Below are positions 9,923 to 21,130 of a stretch of 64,000 nt of DNA, piece after piece. Below the pieces are notes generated by a model that worked only from the letters and a program-made list of their open reading frames with translations, had not been told where the DNA came from and did no database searches. Origin of the DNA: Pseudomonadota bacterium (GTDB taxonomy: Bacteria; Pseudomonadota; Gammaproteobacteria; Burkholderiales; Ferrovaceae); contig JAKBBG010000001.1 of the NCBI GenBank assembly GCA_021826025.1, forward strand, positions 21,969 to 85,968, read 5' to 3'. The position numbers and the translations under genes were made by a program. Each line of letters opens with the position of its first letter. Positions within the stretch are counted from its first letter, which is position 1.

Positions 9923-10161
9923 GTGCTAGGCGTGGCCTTGCTTGGAAGCAAATTTTGACAATTTCGCTGAAAACTGAGGCGCATTTGCGCTGTTCAAAAA
10001 ATACACGAATCAAAAAAAAGTTTTTCGCATGAGGGGGTTGCCGCGAATAGGCAGATACTGTTCACAAAGTTATCCACAGACTTTGTGGACAACTGTAACA
10101 GGTCGCCAATCCCTGTTTCATCTATTACACTACCATCCAGTTCATCTTCCCGGGAGTCCTT
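9923..10161. promoter_or_regulatory. AT-rich divergent intergenic region with two facing DnaA-box-like sites
   Basis: This region of 239 bases between xseA and the exbB-like gene is far richer in A and T than its surroundings, with runs such as caaaaaatac and caaaaaaaagttttt at about 9994-10025. TTATCCACA at 10070-10078 is a perfect DnaA box. TGTGGACAA at 10084-10092 is a one-mismatch copy on the other strand, so the pair forms a near-perfect inverted repeat with a short centre. A small palindrome (gcgcatttgcgc) lies at 9979-9990. The region must hold the promoters of both flanking genes. Whether DnaA acts here is inference. Confidence 0.6.
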
Positions 10162-10770
10162 GTGCCACATTTGATCGAAGCGGCCGGATGGCCCAGCATC
10201 CTGCTCGTGGCCGCTTCGGTGGTTGGATTGGGCGTCATTTTCGAACGGCTGTGGGTGTTGCGGTTTTCCCGGGTGCTGCCGCGGGGGCTGCTGGAGGATG
10301 TGCTTTCCCGGGTGCGCGCCCAGGGGATCTCCCAACCGCTGGTGGAGCAGCTGGAATCGGGGTCCCCCCTCGGCCGGATTTTCGCTGCCGGCCTGCGCAA
10401 CGAACACAATTCCCGCGAGGCCATGAAAGAAGCCATCGAAGAGGCGGGACGCGCCGTCCTGGTGGATCTGGAGCGCTCCCTGTCCACGCTGGGCACCATC
10501 GCCAGCATCAGCCCCCTGCTGGGACTGTTCGGCACCGTGGTGGGCATGATCGTCCTGTTCGGCAGTCAGGCGCCGGGAGGGGGGAGCCCTGAGGAGCTGG
10601 CCCAGGGGATTTCCATCGCCCTGTACAACACGGCCTTTGGCCTGGTGGTGGCCGTGCCCAGCATGATTTTCTACCGCCTGTTCCGCTCGCGCATCGACCG
10701 CATGATCGTGGAAATGGAACAACAGGCCATCAAGCTGGTGGAAGTGCTGCACGGGGACAGGCAGCCGTGA
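10162..10770 (+). CDS. exbB: MotA/TolQ/ExbB-family proton channel protein
   Basis: An inner-membrane subunit of an ExbB-ExbD type energy-transducing complex that uses the proton gradient. There is an N-terminal membrane helix (about 10-30), a cytoplasmic helical region, and the conserved TLGTIASISPLLGLFGTVVG block before a second helix, with a third near 165-185. The GTG start has GGAG five bases upstream. The last four bases overlap the exbD start (GTGA). The position ahead of lpxK is the usual betaproteobacterial arrangement. No tonB or TonB-dependent receptor lies nearby, so the partner is unknown. Confidence 0.92.
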   Translation: MPHLIEAAGWPSILLVAASVVGLGVIFERLWVLRFSRVLPRGLLEDVLSRVRAQGISQPLVEQLESGSPLGRIFAAGLRNEHNSREAMKEAIEEAGRAVLVDLERSLSTLGTIASISPLLGLFGTVVGMIVLFGSQAPGGGSPEELAQGISIALYNTAFGLVVAVPSMIFYRLFRSRIDRMIVEMEQQAIKLVEVLHGDRQP

Positions 10771-11192
10771 ATTTCCGCCGGGGGCGCACGCGCGACGAAC
10801 CCGAAATCAACCTGATTCCCATGATCGACGTGCTGCTGGTCATCCTGATTTTCCTGATGATCACCACCACCTACAGCCGTTTCGCGGGCCTGCACGTGAA
10901 TCTGCCCGAAGGCCTGTCTGCGGCGCCGGCTCCCCCCGCGGGGCACCGCATCGAAGTGACCGTGGATGCCGCCGGAGCGATGCGGGTCGACGGCGTGCCC
11001 ATGCAGGGCACGGCGGGCCTTGCGGACATCCGGGCGGCCCTGCAGCGCGCGGCCGGCACCGATCCGGATCCGCCCGTGGTGGTCAGCGCCGACCGGGACG
11101 CGCGCCACGGCCGGGTGGTGCTGGTGATGGAGGCGGCCCAGCAGGCGGGATACCGGCATCTGACCGTGCTGACCCGGGTTTCGGGCCGGTGA
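10767..11192 (+). CDS. exbD: ExbD/TolR-family biopolymer transport protein
   Basis: The partner of the ExbB-like channel. It has a single N-terminal membrane helix carrying the protonatable aspartate in INLIPMIDVLLVIL (about residues 14-27), then a periplasmic domain of about 90 residues. Length 141 aa is typical. It starts at a GTG that overlaps the exbB stop by four bases, which implies translational coupling and equal supply of both subunits. Confidence 0.93.
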   Translation: MNFRRGRTRDEPEINLIPMIDVLLVILIFLMITTTYSRFAGLHVNLPEGLSAAPAPPAGHRIEVTVDAAGAMRVDGVPMQGTAGLADIRAALQRAAGTDPDPPVVVSADRDARHGRVVLVMEAAQQAGYRHLTVLTRVSGR

Positions 11193-11196
11193 GTTG

Positions 11197-12213
11197 ATGG
11201 AACGGTGGCTCGCGCGGCTCTGGTATGAGCGGAAATCGCCGCCCGCCTGGCTGCTTCCCCTGAGCCTGCTTTTCGCCGCGGCAGTGGCCTTGCGCCGGCG
11301 CCTGTACGCGTCCGGATGGTGTCGCAGCCAGCGCCTGCCCGTCCCCGTGCTGGTGGTGGGCAACATTACGGTGGGAGGCACCGGAAAGACGCCGCTGACC
11401 CTTGCGCTGGTGCGGGCTTTGCGCCACAGCGGCTGGCGCCCCGGCATCATTTGCCGCGGCTATGGGGCCGAAAACCGTGCGGTTCGCCCCGTGAATCCCG
11501 ATGACGACCCCGGCGCGGCGGGCGACGAAGCCCTTCTCATGGCCGTGCGCAGCGGCGTGCCGGTCTGGGCGGGACGCGACCGCAGCGCCGCAGGCCGGGA
11601 CCTGCTGCAGGCGCATCCCGAAGTGAACCTCCTGGTGAGCGACGACGGCCTGCAGCACCTGGCGCTGATGCGCACCATGGAAATCGCGGTGGTGGACGGG
11701 GAGCGCCTTTTGGGCAACGGGGCGCTGCTGCCGGCCGGACCCCTGCGGGAACCGCGCAGCCGCCTCGGCTCGGTTGACGCGCTGGTGACCAACGGCCCTG
11801 CGGGCGGGCCGCTCGCGCCGGGCGTTCCCCAGTTCGTCCTGACGCTCAAACCCGTGGGCTGGGTGCCGCTGGACGGGTCCGGACCGCCCCGCGAGGCCAC
11901 CCATTTTTCCGGCAGGCAGGCCCATGCCGTGGCCGGCATCGGGCATCCGCAGCGATTTTTCAGGCTGCTTGCGAGCCTGGGCGTGCGGGCCATTCCCCAC
12001 GCGTTTCCGGACCATCATCCCTTTCGTCCCGGCGAACTGCGCTTCGAGCCTGCAGCGCCGCTCCTGATGACGGAAAAAGATGGGATAAAATGCAGGAAGT
12101 TTGCCTTGCCGGACAGCTGGATGCTGCCGGTTGAGGCGGATCTGGACCCTGCGCTGGTGGCGCTGGTGGATCGAACCCTGCGACGGAGAGAACATGGACC
12201 GACGACTGCTTGA
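11197..12213 (+). CDS. lpxK: Tetraacyldisaccharide 4'-kinase
   Basis: Phosphorylates the 4' position of the lipid A disaccharide at the inner membrane. It has an N-terminal hydrophobic anchor (about 15-35) after RLWYERKSP, then [12 protein letters not shown], a P-loop with K64, and later DDGLQH and the PAGPLREP block. Length 338 aa is normal. The ATG at 11197 is four bases after the exbD stop; a TTG three bases earlier is less likely. Its 3' end overlaps the Trm112-like gene by 20 bases. Confidence 0.95.
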   Translation: MERWLARLWYERKSPPAWLLPLSLLFAAAVALRRRLYASGWCRSQRLPVPVLVVGNITVGGTGKTPLTLALVRALRHSGWRPGIICRGYGAENRAVRPVNPDDDPGAAGDEALLMAVRSGVPVWAGRDRSAAGRDLLQAHPEVNLLVSDDGLQHLALMRTMEIAVVDGERLLGNGALLPAGPLREPRSRLGSVDALVTNGPAGGPLAPGVPQFVLTLKPVGWVPLDGSGPPREATHFSGRQAHAVAGIGHPQRFFRLLASLGVRAIPHAFPDHHPFRPGELRFEPAAPLLMTEKDGIKCRKFALPDSWMLPVEADLDPALVALVDRTLRRREHGPTTA

Positions 12214-12373
12214 AATCCTGGTGTGCCCGCTGTGCAAGGGGCCCCTGTTGCACCGGGCCATGCGCCAGGAGCTGGTCTGTTCACCGTGCCGCCTCGCTTT
12301 TCCGATACGGGACGGCATCCCGATCATGCTGGAACAGGAAGCCCGGCGCCTGGACGACACCGAGGAACTCTAG
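12194..12373 (+). CDS. Trm112-like small zinc-ribbon protein (YcaR family)
   Basis: A 59-residue protein that opens [18 protein letters not shown] and carries two Cys pairs (CPLC and CSPC) plus the [13 protein letters not shown] tail, the signature of the UPF0434/Trm112 family. In eukaryotes and archaea Trm112 activates methyltransferases; the bacterial role is unclear. It lies between lpxK (overlap) and kdsB (start directly after the stop), as in many proteobacteria. GGAGAG precedes the ATG. Confidence 0.92.
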   Translation: MDRRLLEILVCPLCKGPLLHRAMRQELVCSPCRLAFPIRDGIPIMLEQEARRLDDTEEL

Positions 12374-13850
<1,477 letters not shown>

Positions 13851-13873
13851 GCCGGCAATTACCGTGAGGGCCC

Positions 13874-15136
13874 ATGGCCAAGCCTAACGCGTTCTATGCA
13901 CAGTCCGGCGGCGTGACCGCCGTCATCAACGCCAGCGCCTGCGGGGTGATCGAAACGGTGCGCAAGCACCGGGACCGCATCGGCAAACTGTATGCAGGGC
14001 GAAACGGCATCCTGGGGGCCCTGACCGAAGACCTGATCGATACCGGCAAGGAGTCGGACGCGGCCATCCGGGCGCTTCGGCATACCCCGGCCGGGGCCTT
14101 CGGCTCCGCCCGCTACAAACTCAAGTCCCTCGAGCAGAACCGCGCGGAGTACGAACGCCTGATCGATGTTTTCCGGGCCCATGACATCCGCTATTTTTTC
14201 TACAACGGGGGCGGGGATTCCCAGGACACGGCACTCAAGGTGTCCCAGATCGGGGAACAGCTGGGTTACCCGATCGTCTGCGTGGGCGTTCCGAAAACCG
14301 TGGACAACGATTTGCCCGTCACGGACTGTTGCCCGGGGTTCGGGTCGGTGGCCAAGTACGTCGCCACTTCCATCCGCGAAGCGGCCTTCGACGTCGCTTC
14401 CATGGCCAAGACGTCCACCCGGGTTTTCGTGCTGGAAGTCATGGGCCGGCATGCCGGCTGGATCACGGCGGCCTGCGGCCTCGCTGCGGAAAAGCCGGGC
14501 CAGGCCCCGCATATCCTGCTGTTTCCGGAAATCCCCTTCGAGCGTGAAAAATTCCTGTCCCTGGTGGACGAGACGGTGCGGCGGAAAGGGTATTGCGTGA
14601 TCGGCGTGTCCGAAGGCCTGCGCGATCCCGAAGGCAAGTTCCTGTCCGAAAGCGGGCTGCGCGATGCGTTCGGCCACGCCCAACTGGGCGGGGTGGCCCC
14701 GGTCATCGCGAACTTGGTGCGTTCCGAACTCGGGCACAAATACCATTGGGCGGTGGCCGACTACCTGCAGCGGGCCGCCCGTCACATCGCCTCGAAAACC
14801 GACGTGGCCCAGGCCTATGCCGTGGGCAAGTCGGCCGTGGAGTTCGCCCTGCGCGGCCACAATGCGGTCATGCCCGTCATCGTGCGCACTTCAAGCCGCC
14901 CTTATGCCTGGAAAGTGGGCATGGTGCCCTTGGCCGAAGTGGCCAACCGGGAAAAGATGCTGCCGCGCGATTTCATCACGCCCGAGGGCTTCGGGATCAC
15001 GGCCAAGTGCCGGCGCTATCTGGAGCCCCTGATCGCCGGAGAGGATTATCCGCCGTTCAAAAACGGCTTGCCCGATTACGTCACCCTGAGGAATATTGCC
15101 GTCCCCAAGAAACTGAAGACCGTGTTCGACGTGTAG
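13874..15136 (+). CDS. pfp: Pyrophosphate-dependent 6-phosphofructokinase
   Basis: Catalyses reversible phosphorylation of fructose 6-phosphate using PPi instead of ATP. Two positions point to PPi use: the GGGDS block (112-116) has Asp where ATP-dependent enzymes have Gly, and PKTVDND (140-146) has Lys where ATP enzymes have Gly. The catalytic Asp is D144, and the sugar-phosphate block MGRHAGWI is present. Length 420 aa matches this clade. hppA follows after 55 bases, an arrangement known from methanotrophs, where the two are cotranscribed. Confidence 0.93.
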   Translation: MAKPNAFYAQSGGVTAVINASACGVIETVRKHRDRIGKLYAGRNGILGALTEDLIDTGKESDAAIRALRHTPAGAFGSARYKLKSLEQNRAEYERLIDVFRAHDIRYFFYNGGGDSQDTALKVSQIGEQLGYPIVCVGVPKTVDNDLPVTDCCPGFGSVAKYVATSIREAAFDVASMAKTSTRVFVLEVMGRHAGWITAACGLAAEKPGQAPHILLFPEIPFEREKFLSLVDETVRRKGYCVIGVSEGLRDPEGKFLSESGLRDAFGHAQLGGVAPVIANLVRSELGHKYHWAVADYLQRAARHIASKTDVAQAYAVGKSAVEFALRGHNAVMPVIVRTSSRPYAWKVGMVPLAEVANREKMLPRDFITPEGFGITAKCRRYLEPLIAGEDYPPFKNGLPDYVTLRNIAVPKKLKTVFDV

Positions 15137-15142
15137 CGCCCC

Positions 15143-15161
15143 GCTGCATTCACAAAGCAGC
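15143..15161 (+). repeat. Short inverted repeat between pfp and hppA
   Basis: GCTGC and GCAGC flank a nine-base loop in the 55-base pfp-hppA spacer. No T-tract follows, so it does not look like an intrinsic terminator. It could be an mRNA stabilising or processing hairpin that lets hppA be expressed separately from pfp. The role is inference. Confidence 0.3.
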
Positions 15162-15191
15162 TTCCTGCAGCATCAAAATAGGGAGATCACT

Positions 15192-17219
15192 ATGTCGCAA
15201 GGTGTACTGTTTGCCCTGGTTTGTGCAGTCTTGGCTTTGATTTACGGGTTTACTTCGTATCAGTGGGTCCTTTCCAGACCGAATGGCAACGCGCGCATGC
15301 AGGAAATTGCCGCAGCCATCCAGGAAGGCGCTTCCGCCTACCTGAAACGCCAGTACACGACGATCGCCATGGTGGGGGCCGTGCTGTTCGTACTGATCCT
15401 GCTCGGGCTGGGCGCGAAAACCGCGGTCGGCTTCCTCATCGGCGCCGTGGCGTCCGGGGCGGCAGGCTTCATCGGCATGAACGTGTCGGTCCGGGCCAAC
15501 ATCCGAACGGCCGAAGCGGCGCACGGGGGCCTTAACGCGGCCCTGGCGGTGGCATTCCGGGGCGGCGCGGTGACGGGCCTGCTGGTGGTGGGGCTGGGCC
15601 TGCTGGGCGTGGCCGGCTACTACGCGGTCCTGCAAAGCCTGACGCCAGCCGGCGCCGCGGTGGACGCAGCGCCGCTGGTCGGGCTCGCGTTCGGGGGTTC
15701 CCTCATATCCATTTTCGCCCGCCTGGGCGGGGGCATATTCACCAAGGGGGCGGATGTGGGAGCCGACCTGGTGGGCAAGGTGGAGGCGGGCATCCCCGAA
15801 GACGACCCGCGCAACCCGGCCGTGATTGCCGACAACGTGGGCGACAACGTGGGCGACTGCGCGGGCATGGCGGCAGACCTGTTCGAAACCTACGCGGTCA
15901 CCATCATCGCCACCATGCTGCTGGGGGCGCTCATCATGAAAGGTTTCGCCAATGCGCTCGCCTACCCGCTTGCCCTGGGCGGGGTTTCCATCATTTCTTC
16001 CATCCTCGGGACCTATTTCGTCAAGGCCAGGGAGGGCGGAAAAATCATGAATGCCCTCTACCGCGGCCTGATGGTGGCCGGAGGCGTCGCCGCCGTGGCG
16101 TTTTATCCCATCACGGATGTGCTGATGGGCGCCAATCCCGCCGGAATTTCCGTCATGAACCTCTGGCTCGCTTCCCTCATCGGCCTGGCCGTGACGGCGG
16201 CGCTCGTGGTGATCACGGAATACTACACCGCGACGGAATATGCCCCGGTAAAGACGGTGGCTGAAGCCTCCACGACGGGACATGCCACGAACATCATCGC
16301 CGGCCTCGGAGTTTCCATGAAAGCCACGGCGGCACCCGTGATCGTCATCTGCCTGGGCATCCTGGGCGCCCACGCGCTGGGCGGCCTGTACGCCATCGCC
16401 ATCGCCGCCACCTCCATGCTGTCCATGGCCGGCATCGTGGTGGCCCTTGACGCCTACGGTCCCATCACCGACAACGCCGGCGGCATCGCGGAAATGTCGG
16501 GCCTGCCGCCGGCCATCCGCGACATCACCGACCCGCTCGACGCGGTGGGAAACACCACCAAGGCCGTCACCAAAGGGTACGCCATCGGTTCGGCCGGCCT
16601 TGCGGCGCTGGTCCTGTTTGCCGACTACACCCACCAGCTGGCGGGCACCTTCGGCCGGGAAACCGTGTTCGACCTGTCCGACCATATGGTGATCGTCGGG
16701 CTCTTCGTGGGCGGCATGATCCCCTACCTGTTCGCCGCCATGGCCATGGAGGCCGTGGGCAGGTCCGCCGGAGCGGTGGTGCTCGAAGTGCGGCGCCAGT
16801 TCCGGGAAATGCCCGGCATCATGACCGGCACGCAAAAGCCCGACTACACCCGTGCGGTGGACCTGTTGACCAAGGCGGCCATCAAGGAAATGATCCTGCC
16901 CTCGCTGCTGCCCGTGCTGGTCCCCGTGGTGGTGGGACTCCTGCTGGGCGCGAAGGCGCTCGGGGGCGTGTTGATGGGCACCATCATCACCGGCCTGTTC
17001 GTTGCCATTTCCATGACCACGGGGGGAGGGGCCTGGGACAATGCCAAGAAATATATCGAGGACGACCATTTCGGGGGCAAAGGGTCCGATGCCCATAAGG
17101 CGGCCGTGACCGGCGACACCGTGGGCGACCCCTACAAGGACACGGCAGGTCCCGCCGTCAATCCGATGATCAAGATCATCAACATCGTGGCCCTGATGAT
17201 CGTTCCGCTGCTGGGCTAG
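15192..17219 (+). CDS. hppA: Proton-translocating membrane pyrophosphatase (K+-independent type)
   Basis: Hydrolyses PPi and pumps protons across the inner membrane. About 15-16 membrane helices are apparent. The PPi-binding acidic segments are visible: [32 protein letters not shown], and the C-terminal [18 protein letters not shown]. In [10 protein letters not shown] the Lys at 457 is the diagnostic residue of the K+-independent subfamily (Ala in K+-dependent enzymes). Length 675 aa is normal. GGGAG stands six bases before the ATG. Next to pfp, it ties a PPi-forming or PPi-using glycolytic step to proton motive force. Confidence 0.97.
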   Translation: MSQGVLFALVCAVLALIYGFTSYQWVLSRPNGNARMQEIAAAIQEGASAYLKRQYTTIAMVGAVLFVLILLGLGAKTAVGFLIGAVASGAAGFIGMNVSVRANIRTAEAAHGGLNAALAVAFRGGAVTGLLVVGLGLLGVAGYYAVLQSLTPAGAAVDAAPLVGLAFGGSLISIFARLGGGIFTKGADVGADLVGKVEAGIPEDDPRNPAVIADNVGDNVGDCAGMAADLFETYAVTIIATMLLGALIMKGFANALAYPLALGGVSIISSILGTYFVKAREGGKIMNALYRGLMVAGGVAAVAFYPITDVLMGANPAGISVMNLWLASLIGLAVTAALVVITEYYTATEYAPVKTVAEASTTGHATNIIAGLGVSMKATAAPVIVICLGILGAHALGGLYAIAIAATSMLSMAGIVVALDAYGPITDNAGGIAEMSGLPPAIRDITDPLDAVGNTTKAVTKGYAIGSAGLAALVLFADYTHQLAGTFGRETVFDLSDHMVIVGLFVGGMIPYLFAAMAMEAVGRSAGAVVLEVRRQFREMPGIMTGTQKPDYTRAVDLLTKAAIKEMILPSLLPVLVPVVVGLLLGAKALGGVLMGTIITGLFVAISMTTGGGAWDNAKKYIEDDHFGGKGSDAHKAAVTGDTVGDPYKDTAGPAVNPMIKIINIVALMIVPLLG

Positions 17220-17227
17220 CGTCTCCG

Positions 17228-17878
17228 GTGGCGGCCACGCTCCGATCGCATCTCGAGCCTTCCGGATCGCACGACCCGGAAGGCCTGAAAGCCTGGGTGC
17301 GGGAACGCCTGGCAAGCCAGGACGGCGTGCCGCATTTCGACGGACGGCTGATGATGAGCGCCGAAGCCTGCGCCACCGCCAAACCGGCCGCCGTGCTGGT
17401 ACCCCTGGTCGCAAGGCCCGAAGGCATCCAGGTGCTGCTCACCCGGCGCACGGAACATTTGAGCGACCATGCCGGGCAGATCAGTTTTCCCGGAGGCCGG
17501 GTCGAGCCCGATGACCGGTCGGCCATGGAAACGGCCCTGCGCGAGACGGAAGAGGAAATCGGATTGCCGCGGCAGCAGGTGGAATTGCTCGGGGCCCTGC
17601 GCGAATATTTCATTCCCACCGGCTATCGGGTGGTGCCGGTGGTGGGCTGGATCACCCCCCCCTTCGATCTCGCCCCGGACCCTTCCGAAGTGGCCGAGAC
17701 GTTTGAAGCCCCGCTGGCGTATTTCTTCGATCCCGATCGCCACGTGATCCAGCAGGACGTCAGGAACGGGCGACTGCGCCAGTACTACGCCATCCCCTGG
17801 CGCCACCACAACATCTGGGGTGCCACGGCCGGCATCCTGGTGGACCTGTATCAGGTGCTTGCCAGGGAGACCCGCTGA
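17228..17878 (+). CDS. Nudix hydrolase, CoA pyrophosphatase-like (NudL family)
   Basis: A 216-residue Nudix protein. The segment QISFPGGRVEPDDRSAMETA followed by LRETEEEIGL (about 85-113) is the Nudix box of the NudL/UPF0035 group, which hydrolyses CoA and its derivatives; the preceding LLTRRTEHLSDHAG block is also typical. The substrate here is inferred. It starts at a GTG eight bases after hppA, so it probably belongs to that transcript, and its 3' end overlaps the convergent peptidase gene by 28 bases. Confidence 0.88.
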   Translation: MAATLRSHLEPSGSHDPEGLKAWVRERLASQDGVPHFDGRLMMSAEACATAKPAAVLVPLVARPEGIQVLLTRRTEHLSDHAGQISFPGGRVEPDDRSAMETALRETEEEIGLPRQQVELLGALREYFIPTGYRVVPVVGWITPPFDLAPDPSEVAETFEAPLAYFFDPDRHVIQQDVRNGRLRQYYAIPWRHHNIWGATAGILVDLYQVLARETR

Positions 17879-18846
17879 AGCCTGTGCATGAATCGCTGGG
17901 CGGCGCGCACCAGCTCCCGCTGGATGCCGGGCTCGAAGGCCGAATGTCCCGCATCCGGTACCACCACGTATTCCGCTTCGGGCCAGGCCCGGTGCAGATC
18001 GTCAGCCGTGACGATCGGGCAGACGCCGTCATAGCGTCCCTGGACGATGATGCCCGGAATGTGCGCGATGCGCCGGACGTTGTCGAGCAGGCTGTTGTCC
18101 GGCAGGAAAATGTTGTGGGTAAAGTAGTGCGCTTCGATGCGCGCGAGGCCCAGGGCCACGGGATCGCTGGAAAAATGGGCCACCGTGTCCGGATTGGGCA
18201 GGAGCGTCGAACAAGCCCCTTCGTAGCTGCCCCAAAGCCGTGCCGCAGGCAGGTGCACGGCGGGGTCGGGGTCCATCAGCCGCGCATGGTAGGCGCGCAG
18301 CAGGTCGTTTCGCTCATTCGCCGGGATGAAGTGGGCGAACCTTCGCCAGGCTTCCGGAAAAATGGCGCGCAGGCCGTAGAGGAACCATTCGATTTCCGAA
18401 GGGCGGCACAGGAAGATTCCGCGCAGGATCAGCCCCAGGCAGCGTTCCGGGTGCGTTTCGGCATAGGCGATCGCCAGGGTGCTGCCCCAGGATCCGCCAA
18501 AAACGAGCCAACGCTCCACGCCGAACTGCCTGCGCAGGCGTTCCATGTCCTCGATCAGCAGCGGCGTGGTGTTTTCGCGGGTTTCCCCGAGAGGGCGTGA
18601 CCGGCCGGCTCCCCGCTGGTCAAAAATGATGATGCGGTAGAAGGAGGGATCGAAAAACCGCCGGTGCATGGGCCCCGCGCCCGCTCCGGGGCCTCCATGC
18701 AGGAAAATCACCGGGATGCCGTTCGGGTTTCCGCATTGTTCCCAGTAGACCTGGTGGACCGGGCTGACGTCCAGCCAGCCGTATTCGTAAGGCTCGATTT
18801 TCGGGTACAGCGAATCAGCCTGAGGTTTGGGGGTCAAATGTTCCAT
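17851..18846 (-). CDS. pip: Proline iminopeptidase
   Basis: An alpha/beta-hydrolase serine peptidase that releases N-terminal proline from peptides. It has HGGPGAGAGPMHRRFFDP (oxyanion region), the nucleophile elbow GGSWGSTLA, then GRYDGVCP with the acid and DAGHSAFEPGI with the His. Length is 331 aa from the ATG at 18846, which has GAGAAG six bases upstream; an ATG at 18867 has no ribosome site. It diverges from phaZ with 51 bases between starts. Confidence 0.93.
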   Translation of the reverse strand: MEHLTPKPQADSLYPKIEPYEYGWLDVSPVHQVYWEQCGNPNGIPVIFLHGGPGAGAGPMHRRFFDPSFYRIIIFDQRGAGRSRPLGETRENTTPLLIEDMERLRRQFGVERWLVFGGSWGSTLAIAYAETHPERCLGLILRGIFLCRPSEIEWFLYGLRAIFPEAWRRFAHFIPANERNDLLRAYHARLMDPDPAVHLPAARLWGSYEGACSTLLPNPDTVAHFSSDPVALGLARIEAHYFTHNIFLPDNSLLDNVRRIAHIPGIIVQGRYDGVCPIVTADDLHRAWPEAEYVVVPDAGHSAFEPGIQRELVRAAQRFMHRLQRVSLAST

Positions 18847-18897
18847 GCGATTCTTCTCAGGTATCATGGTTGCGGCAACAATGCCCAGAGAAGCTCC

Positions 18898-20118
18898 ATG
18901 TTATACGAACTTCACGAATTGCAGCACGCCTCCTTTGCCGCCTTGCGCCTGTGGACCCGTTCCGCAGCCGATTTCTACGGCAGCCCCTACAGCCCGCTCA
19001 GCTATACGCCGGCAGGCCGCATGCTGTCGGCCGCCTCGGAACTGCTGCTCCGGACCACGCAGCGGTACGAGAAACCCTCTTTCGGCCTGGGCCAGGTCCG
19101 GCTGGGCGAAACCCCGGTCCCGGTGGTCGAACAGGTGGTGATCGAGACGCCTTTCTGCCAGCTGCGCCGCTTCGCAAAGCTGGGAGACTTTTCAGACCAG
19201 CCCCCGGTGCTCCTGCTCGCACCCCTTTCCGGGCATTTTGCCACCCTGCTGCGGGACACGGTGCGGGCTTTTGTGCGCGATTTCAACGTCTATGTCACGG
19301 ACTGGCGCGACGCCAAGCAGGTGTCCCTGGCCGAAGGGCCTTTTCACTTCGACGATTATGTGCGCACCGTGACCGAATTCATCAGGCATCTGGGCCCTGA
19401 CGTGCACGTGGTGTCGGTTTGCCAGCCGACGGTGCCGGCGCTGGCCGCCATTTCGCTGATGGCTGCCGCAGGGGACCCGGCGCAGCCGCGCTCCATGGTC
19501 ATGATGGGGGGGCCGATCGATACCCGGCGCAACCCCACCACCGTCAACAATTTCGCCAAGGCCCGGCCGCTTTCCTGGTTCGAGCAGCGCGTCATTTTCC
19601 GGGTGCCGTCAAAATATCCCGGCTATCTGCGGCGCGTCTATCCTGGATTCCTTCAGCATGCCGGGTTCGTGGCCATGAACCCGGGGCGCCACATCGCCTC
19701 CCACCGCGATTTCTACTATCACCTGGTGCAGGGTGACGGCGACAGCGCCAATGCCCACCGGGCGTTTTATGACGAATACAACGCGGTGATGGACCTTCCG
19801 GCGGAGTATTACCTGGAAACCCTGGAGCGCGTGTTCCACCGCCACGACCTGGCCCACGGAACCCTCGTCTCCTGCGGGCAGCGGGTGAGGCCCGAAGCGA
19901 TTCACCGCACGGCCCTGCTCACGGTGGAAGGGGAGCTCGACGACATTTCCGGAAACGGCCAGACGGCGGCAGCCCACGACCTGTGCGTCAACGTTCCTGC
20001 CGCCCGGCAGCGGCACCTGATGGCCAAGGACGTGGGGCACTATGGCATTTTCAGCGGGCGCAGGTTCAGGGAAACGATTTATCCCCAGATTCGGGATTTC
20101 ATTCACGGGATGGCGTGA
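18898..20118 (+). CDS. phaZ: Intracellular polyhydroxyalkanoate depolymerase
   Basis: Mobilises stored PHA granules. The protein of 406 aa begins MLYELHELQHASFAALRL, the usual start of the PhaZ1 family. The nucleophile elbow is VCQPTVP with C175, so a cysteine replaces the usual serine, as in the Ralstonia PhaZ1 enzymes. LLLAPLSGHFATLLR, VTDWRDAKQVSLAEG and a C-terminal KDVGHYGIFSGRRF with the catalytic His are further family blocks. The frame is open upstream to 18664, but that part lies opposite pip and is not expected to be coding. phaM follows after two bases. Confidence 0.94.
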   Translation: MLYELHELQHASFAALRLWTRSAADFYGSPYSPLSYTPAGRMLSAASELLLRTTQRYEKPSFGLGQVRLGETPVPVVEQVVIETPFCQLRRFAKLGDFSDQPPVLLLAPLSGHFATLLRDTVRAFVRDFNVYVTDWRDAKQVSLAEGPFHFDDYVRTVTEFIRHLGPDVHVVSVCQPTVPALAAISLMAAAGDPAQPRSMVMMGGPIDTRRNPTTVNNFAKARPLSWFEQRVIFRVPSKYPGYLRRVYPGFLQHAGFVAMNPGRHIASHRDFYYHLVQGDGDSANAHRAFYDEYNAVMDLPAEYYLETLERVFHRHDLAHGTLVSCGQRVRPEAIHRTALLTVEGELDDISGNGQTAAAHDLCVNVPAARQRHLMAKDVGHYGIFSGRRFRETIYPQIRDFIHGMA

Positions 20119-20120
20119 TC

Positions 20121-20510
20121 ATGGCAGACGAAAGCAAGCCGGGCGAAATCTTCGAAATGTTCCAGAAGATGATCAACCCCATGGCCTTTCCCATGCAAAA
20201 TCTCATGATGGCAGGGTTGAACGTCGAGGAAATCGACAAGAAGCTCGCGGAGTTGACGACCGTTCGACACTGGCTGAACACCCATCTGGGGATGCTGGAA
20301 CTCACCATCAAGGCGCTGGAATACCAGCGTGCCCTGCTCACGCCGCGCCCGCCCGAGGCTGAAAAACAGGGCGGCGCGGGAGCCTCCGCGCCGGACAACC
20401 CGTTTCTCAACCCCGCCTACTGGCCCTGGTCGTTCATGAAAGGTCAGGAAGCGGGATCCCCCCCTCCTGCGGCGCCTCCGCCGAAAAAGACCGGTCCGAA
20501 AAAAAGCTAG
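20121..20510 (+). CDS. phaM: PhaM-like PHA granule regulatory protein
   Basis: A 129-residue protein whose central block (NVEEIDKKLAELTTVRHWLN, then a LELTIKALEYQRALL helix) matches PhaM, the multifunctional PHA granule protein of Ralstonia that activates PHA synthase and tethers granules to the nucleoid. Methionine-rich segments precede it (about 14-32). The C-terminal tail is rich in Pro, Ala and Lys ([11 protein letters not shown]), suited to DNA contact. It starts two bases after phaZ, which supports a PHA role. Its stop shares CTAG with the convergent folA. Confidence 0.83.
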   Translation: MADESKPGEIFEMFQKMINPMAFPMQNLMMAGLNVEEIDKKLAELTTVRHWLNTHLGMLELTIKALEYQRALLTPRPPEAEKQGGAGASAPDNPFLNPAYWPWSFMKGQEAGSPPPAAPPPKKTGPKKS

Positions 20511-21010
20511 GCCGGTTCGTGCCGGTCCAGGGTGAGGAACGTGAGGTCAAAGGCGTTTTCGCGGTCCCGCGGGCGATGCTGACGGGCCGTTTCCCGCCAC
20601 TGGCCGGGATCGAGTTCCGGAAACAGCGTGTCGCCTGCCAGCGCCGCGTGGATGCGCGTGAGGTAAATGCGCTGGGCCTTGGGCAGCACCGCTTCGAACA
20701 GCATGGCCCCGCCGATGACGAATATTTCCCCGGCAGTTCCGGCCTGGTGCAGCGATTCTTCGATGGACGTTGCCGTCGTGCAGCCCGGGGCGACATAGGC
20801 GGGGTCGCGTGAAACCACGATGTTGCGCCGGCCCGGAAGGGGACGGCCAATGGATTCGAACGTTTTCCGGCCCATCACCACGGGATTGCCCAGGGTGGTC
20901 GCCTTGAAAAAGGCGAGATCCGCCGGCAAATGCCAGGGCATGGCATTGTTGGCGCCGATGATCCGGTTTTCGGTCATGGCGACGATCAGGGACAGGCGGG
21001 GCAGGGACAT
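20507..21010 (-). CDS. folA: Dihydrofolate reductase
   Basis: Reduces dihydrofolate with NADPH. The N-terminal [20 protein letters not shown], then [31 protein letters not shown] and the late FVIGGAMLF block are all characteristic. Length is 167 aa from the ATG at 21010; an ATG at 21034 would add eight residues of no known function. The acidic residue in the active site sits in WHLPADL. It is divergent from ribA and convergent with phaM. Confidence 0.96.
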   Translation of the reverse strand: MSLPRLSLIVAMTENRIIGANNAMPWHLPADLAFFKATTLGNPVVMGRKTFESIGRPLPGRRNIVVSRDPAYVAPGCTTATSIEESLHQAGTAGEIFVIGGAMLFEAVLPKAQRIYLTRIHAALAGDTLFPELDPGQWRETARQHRPRDRENAFDLTFLTLDRHEPA

Positions 21011-21130
21011 GGCTTTGGCACCGGTTTCTGGCAATTTTGGGCAATGCGGGTTGGATTATGCCGCAAGCCGGGAGTTCCGGGCAGGCAGTCGATTCTGGTA
21101 TCATCGAACGCTCCGCTCCAGAAACCCATC

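Noticed and set aside
12084..12100. Internal promoter (gataaaat) in lpxK for the Trm112-like gene and kdsB
   Set aside because: It is only a partial -10 with no -35, and the genes overlap as one operon.
15150..17414. 754-codon minus-strand frame opposite hppA
   Set aside because: hppA motifs are complete on the plus strand; the antisense product is His/Gly-rich with no family features.
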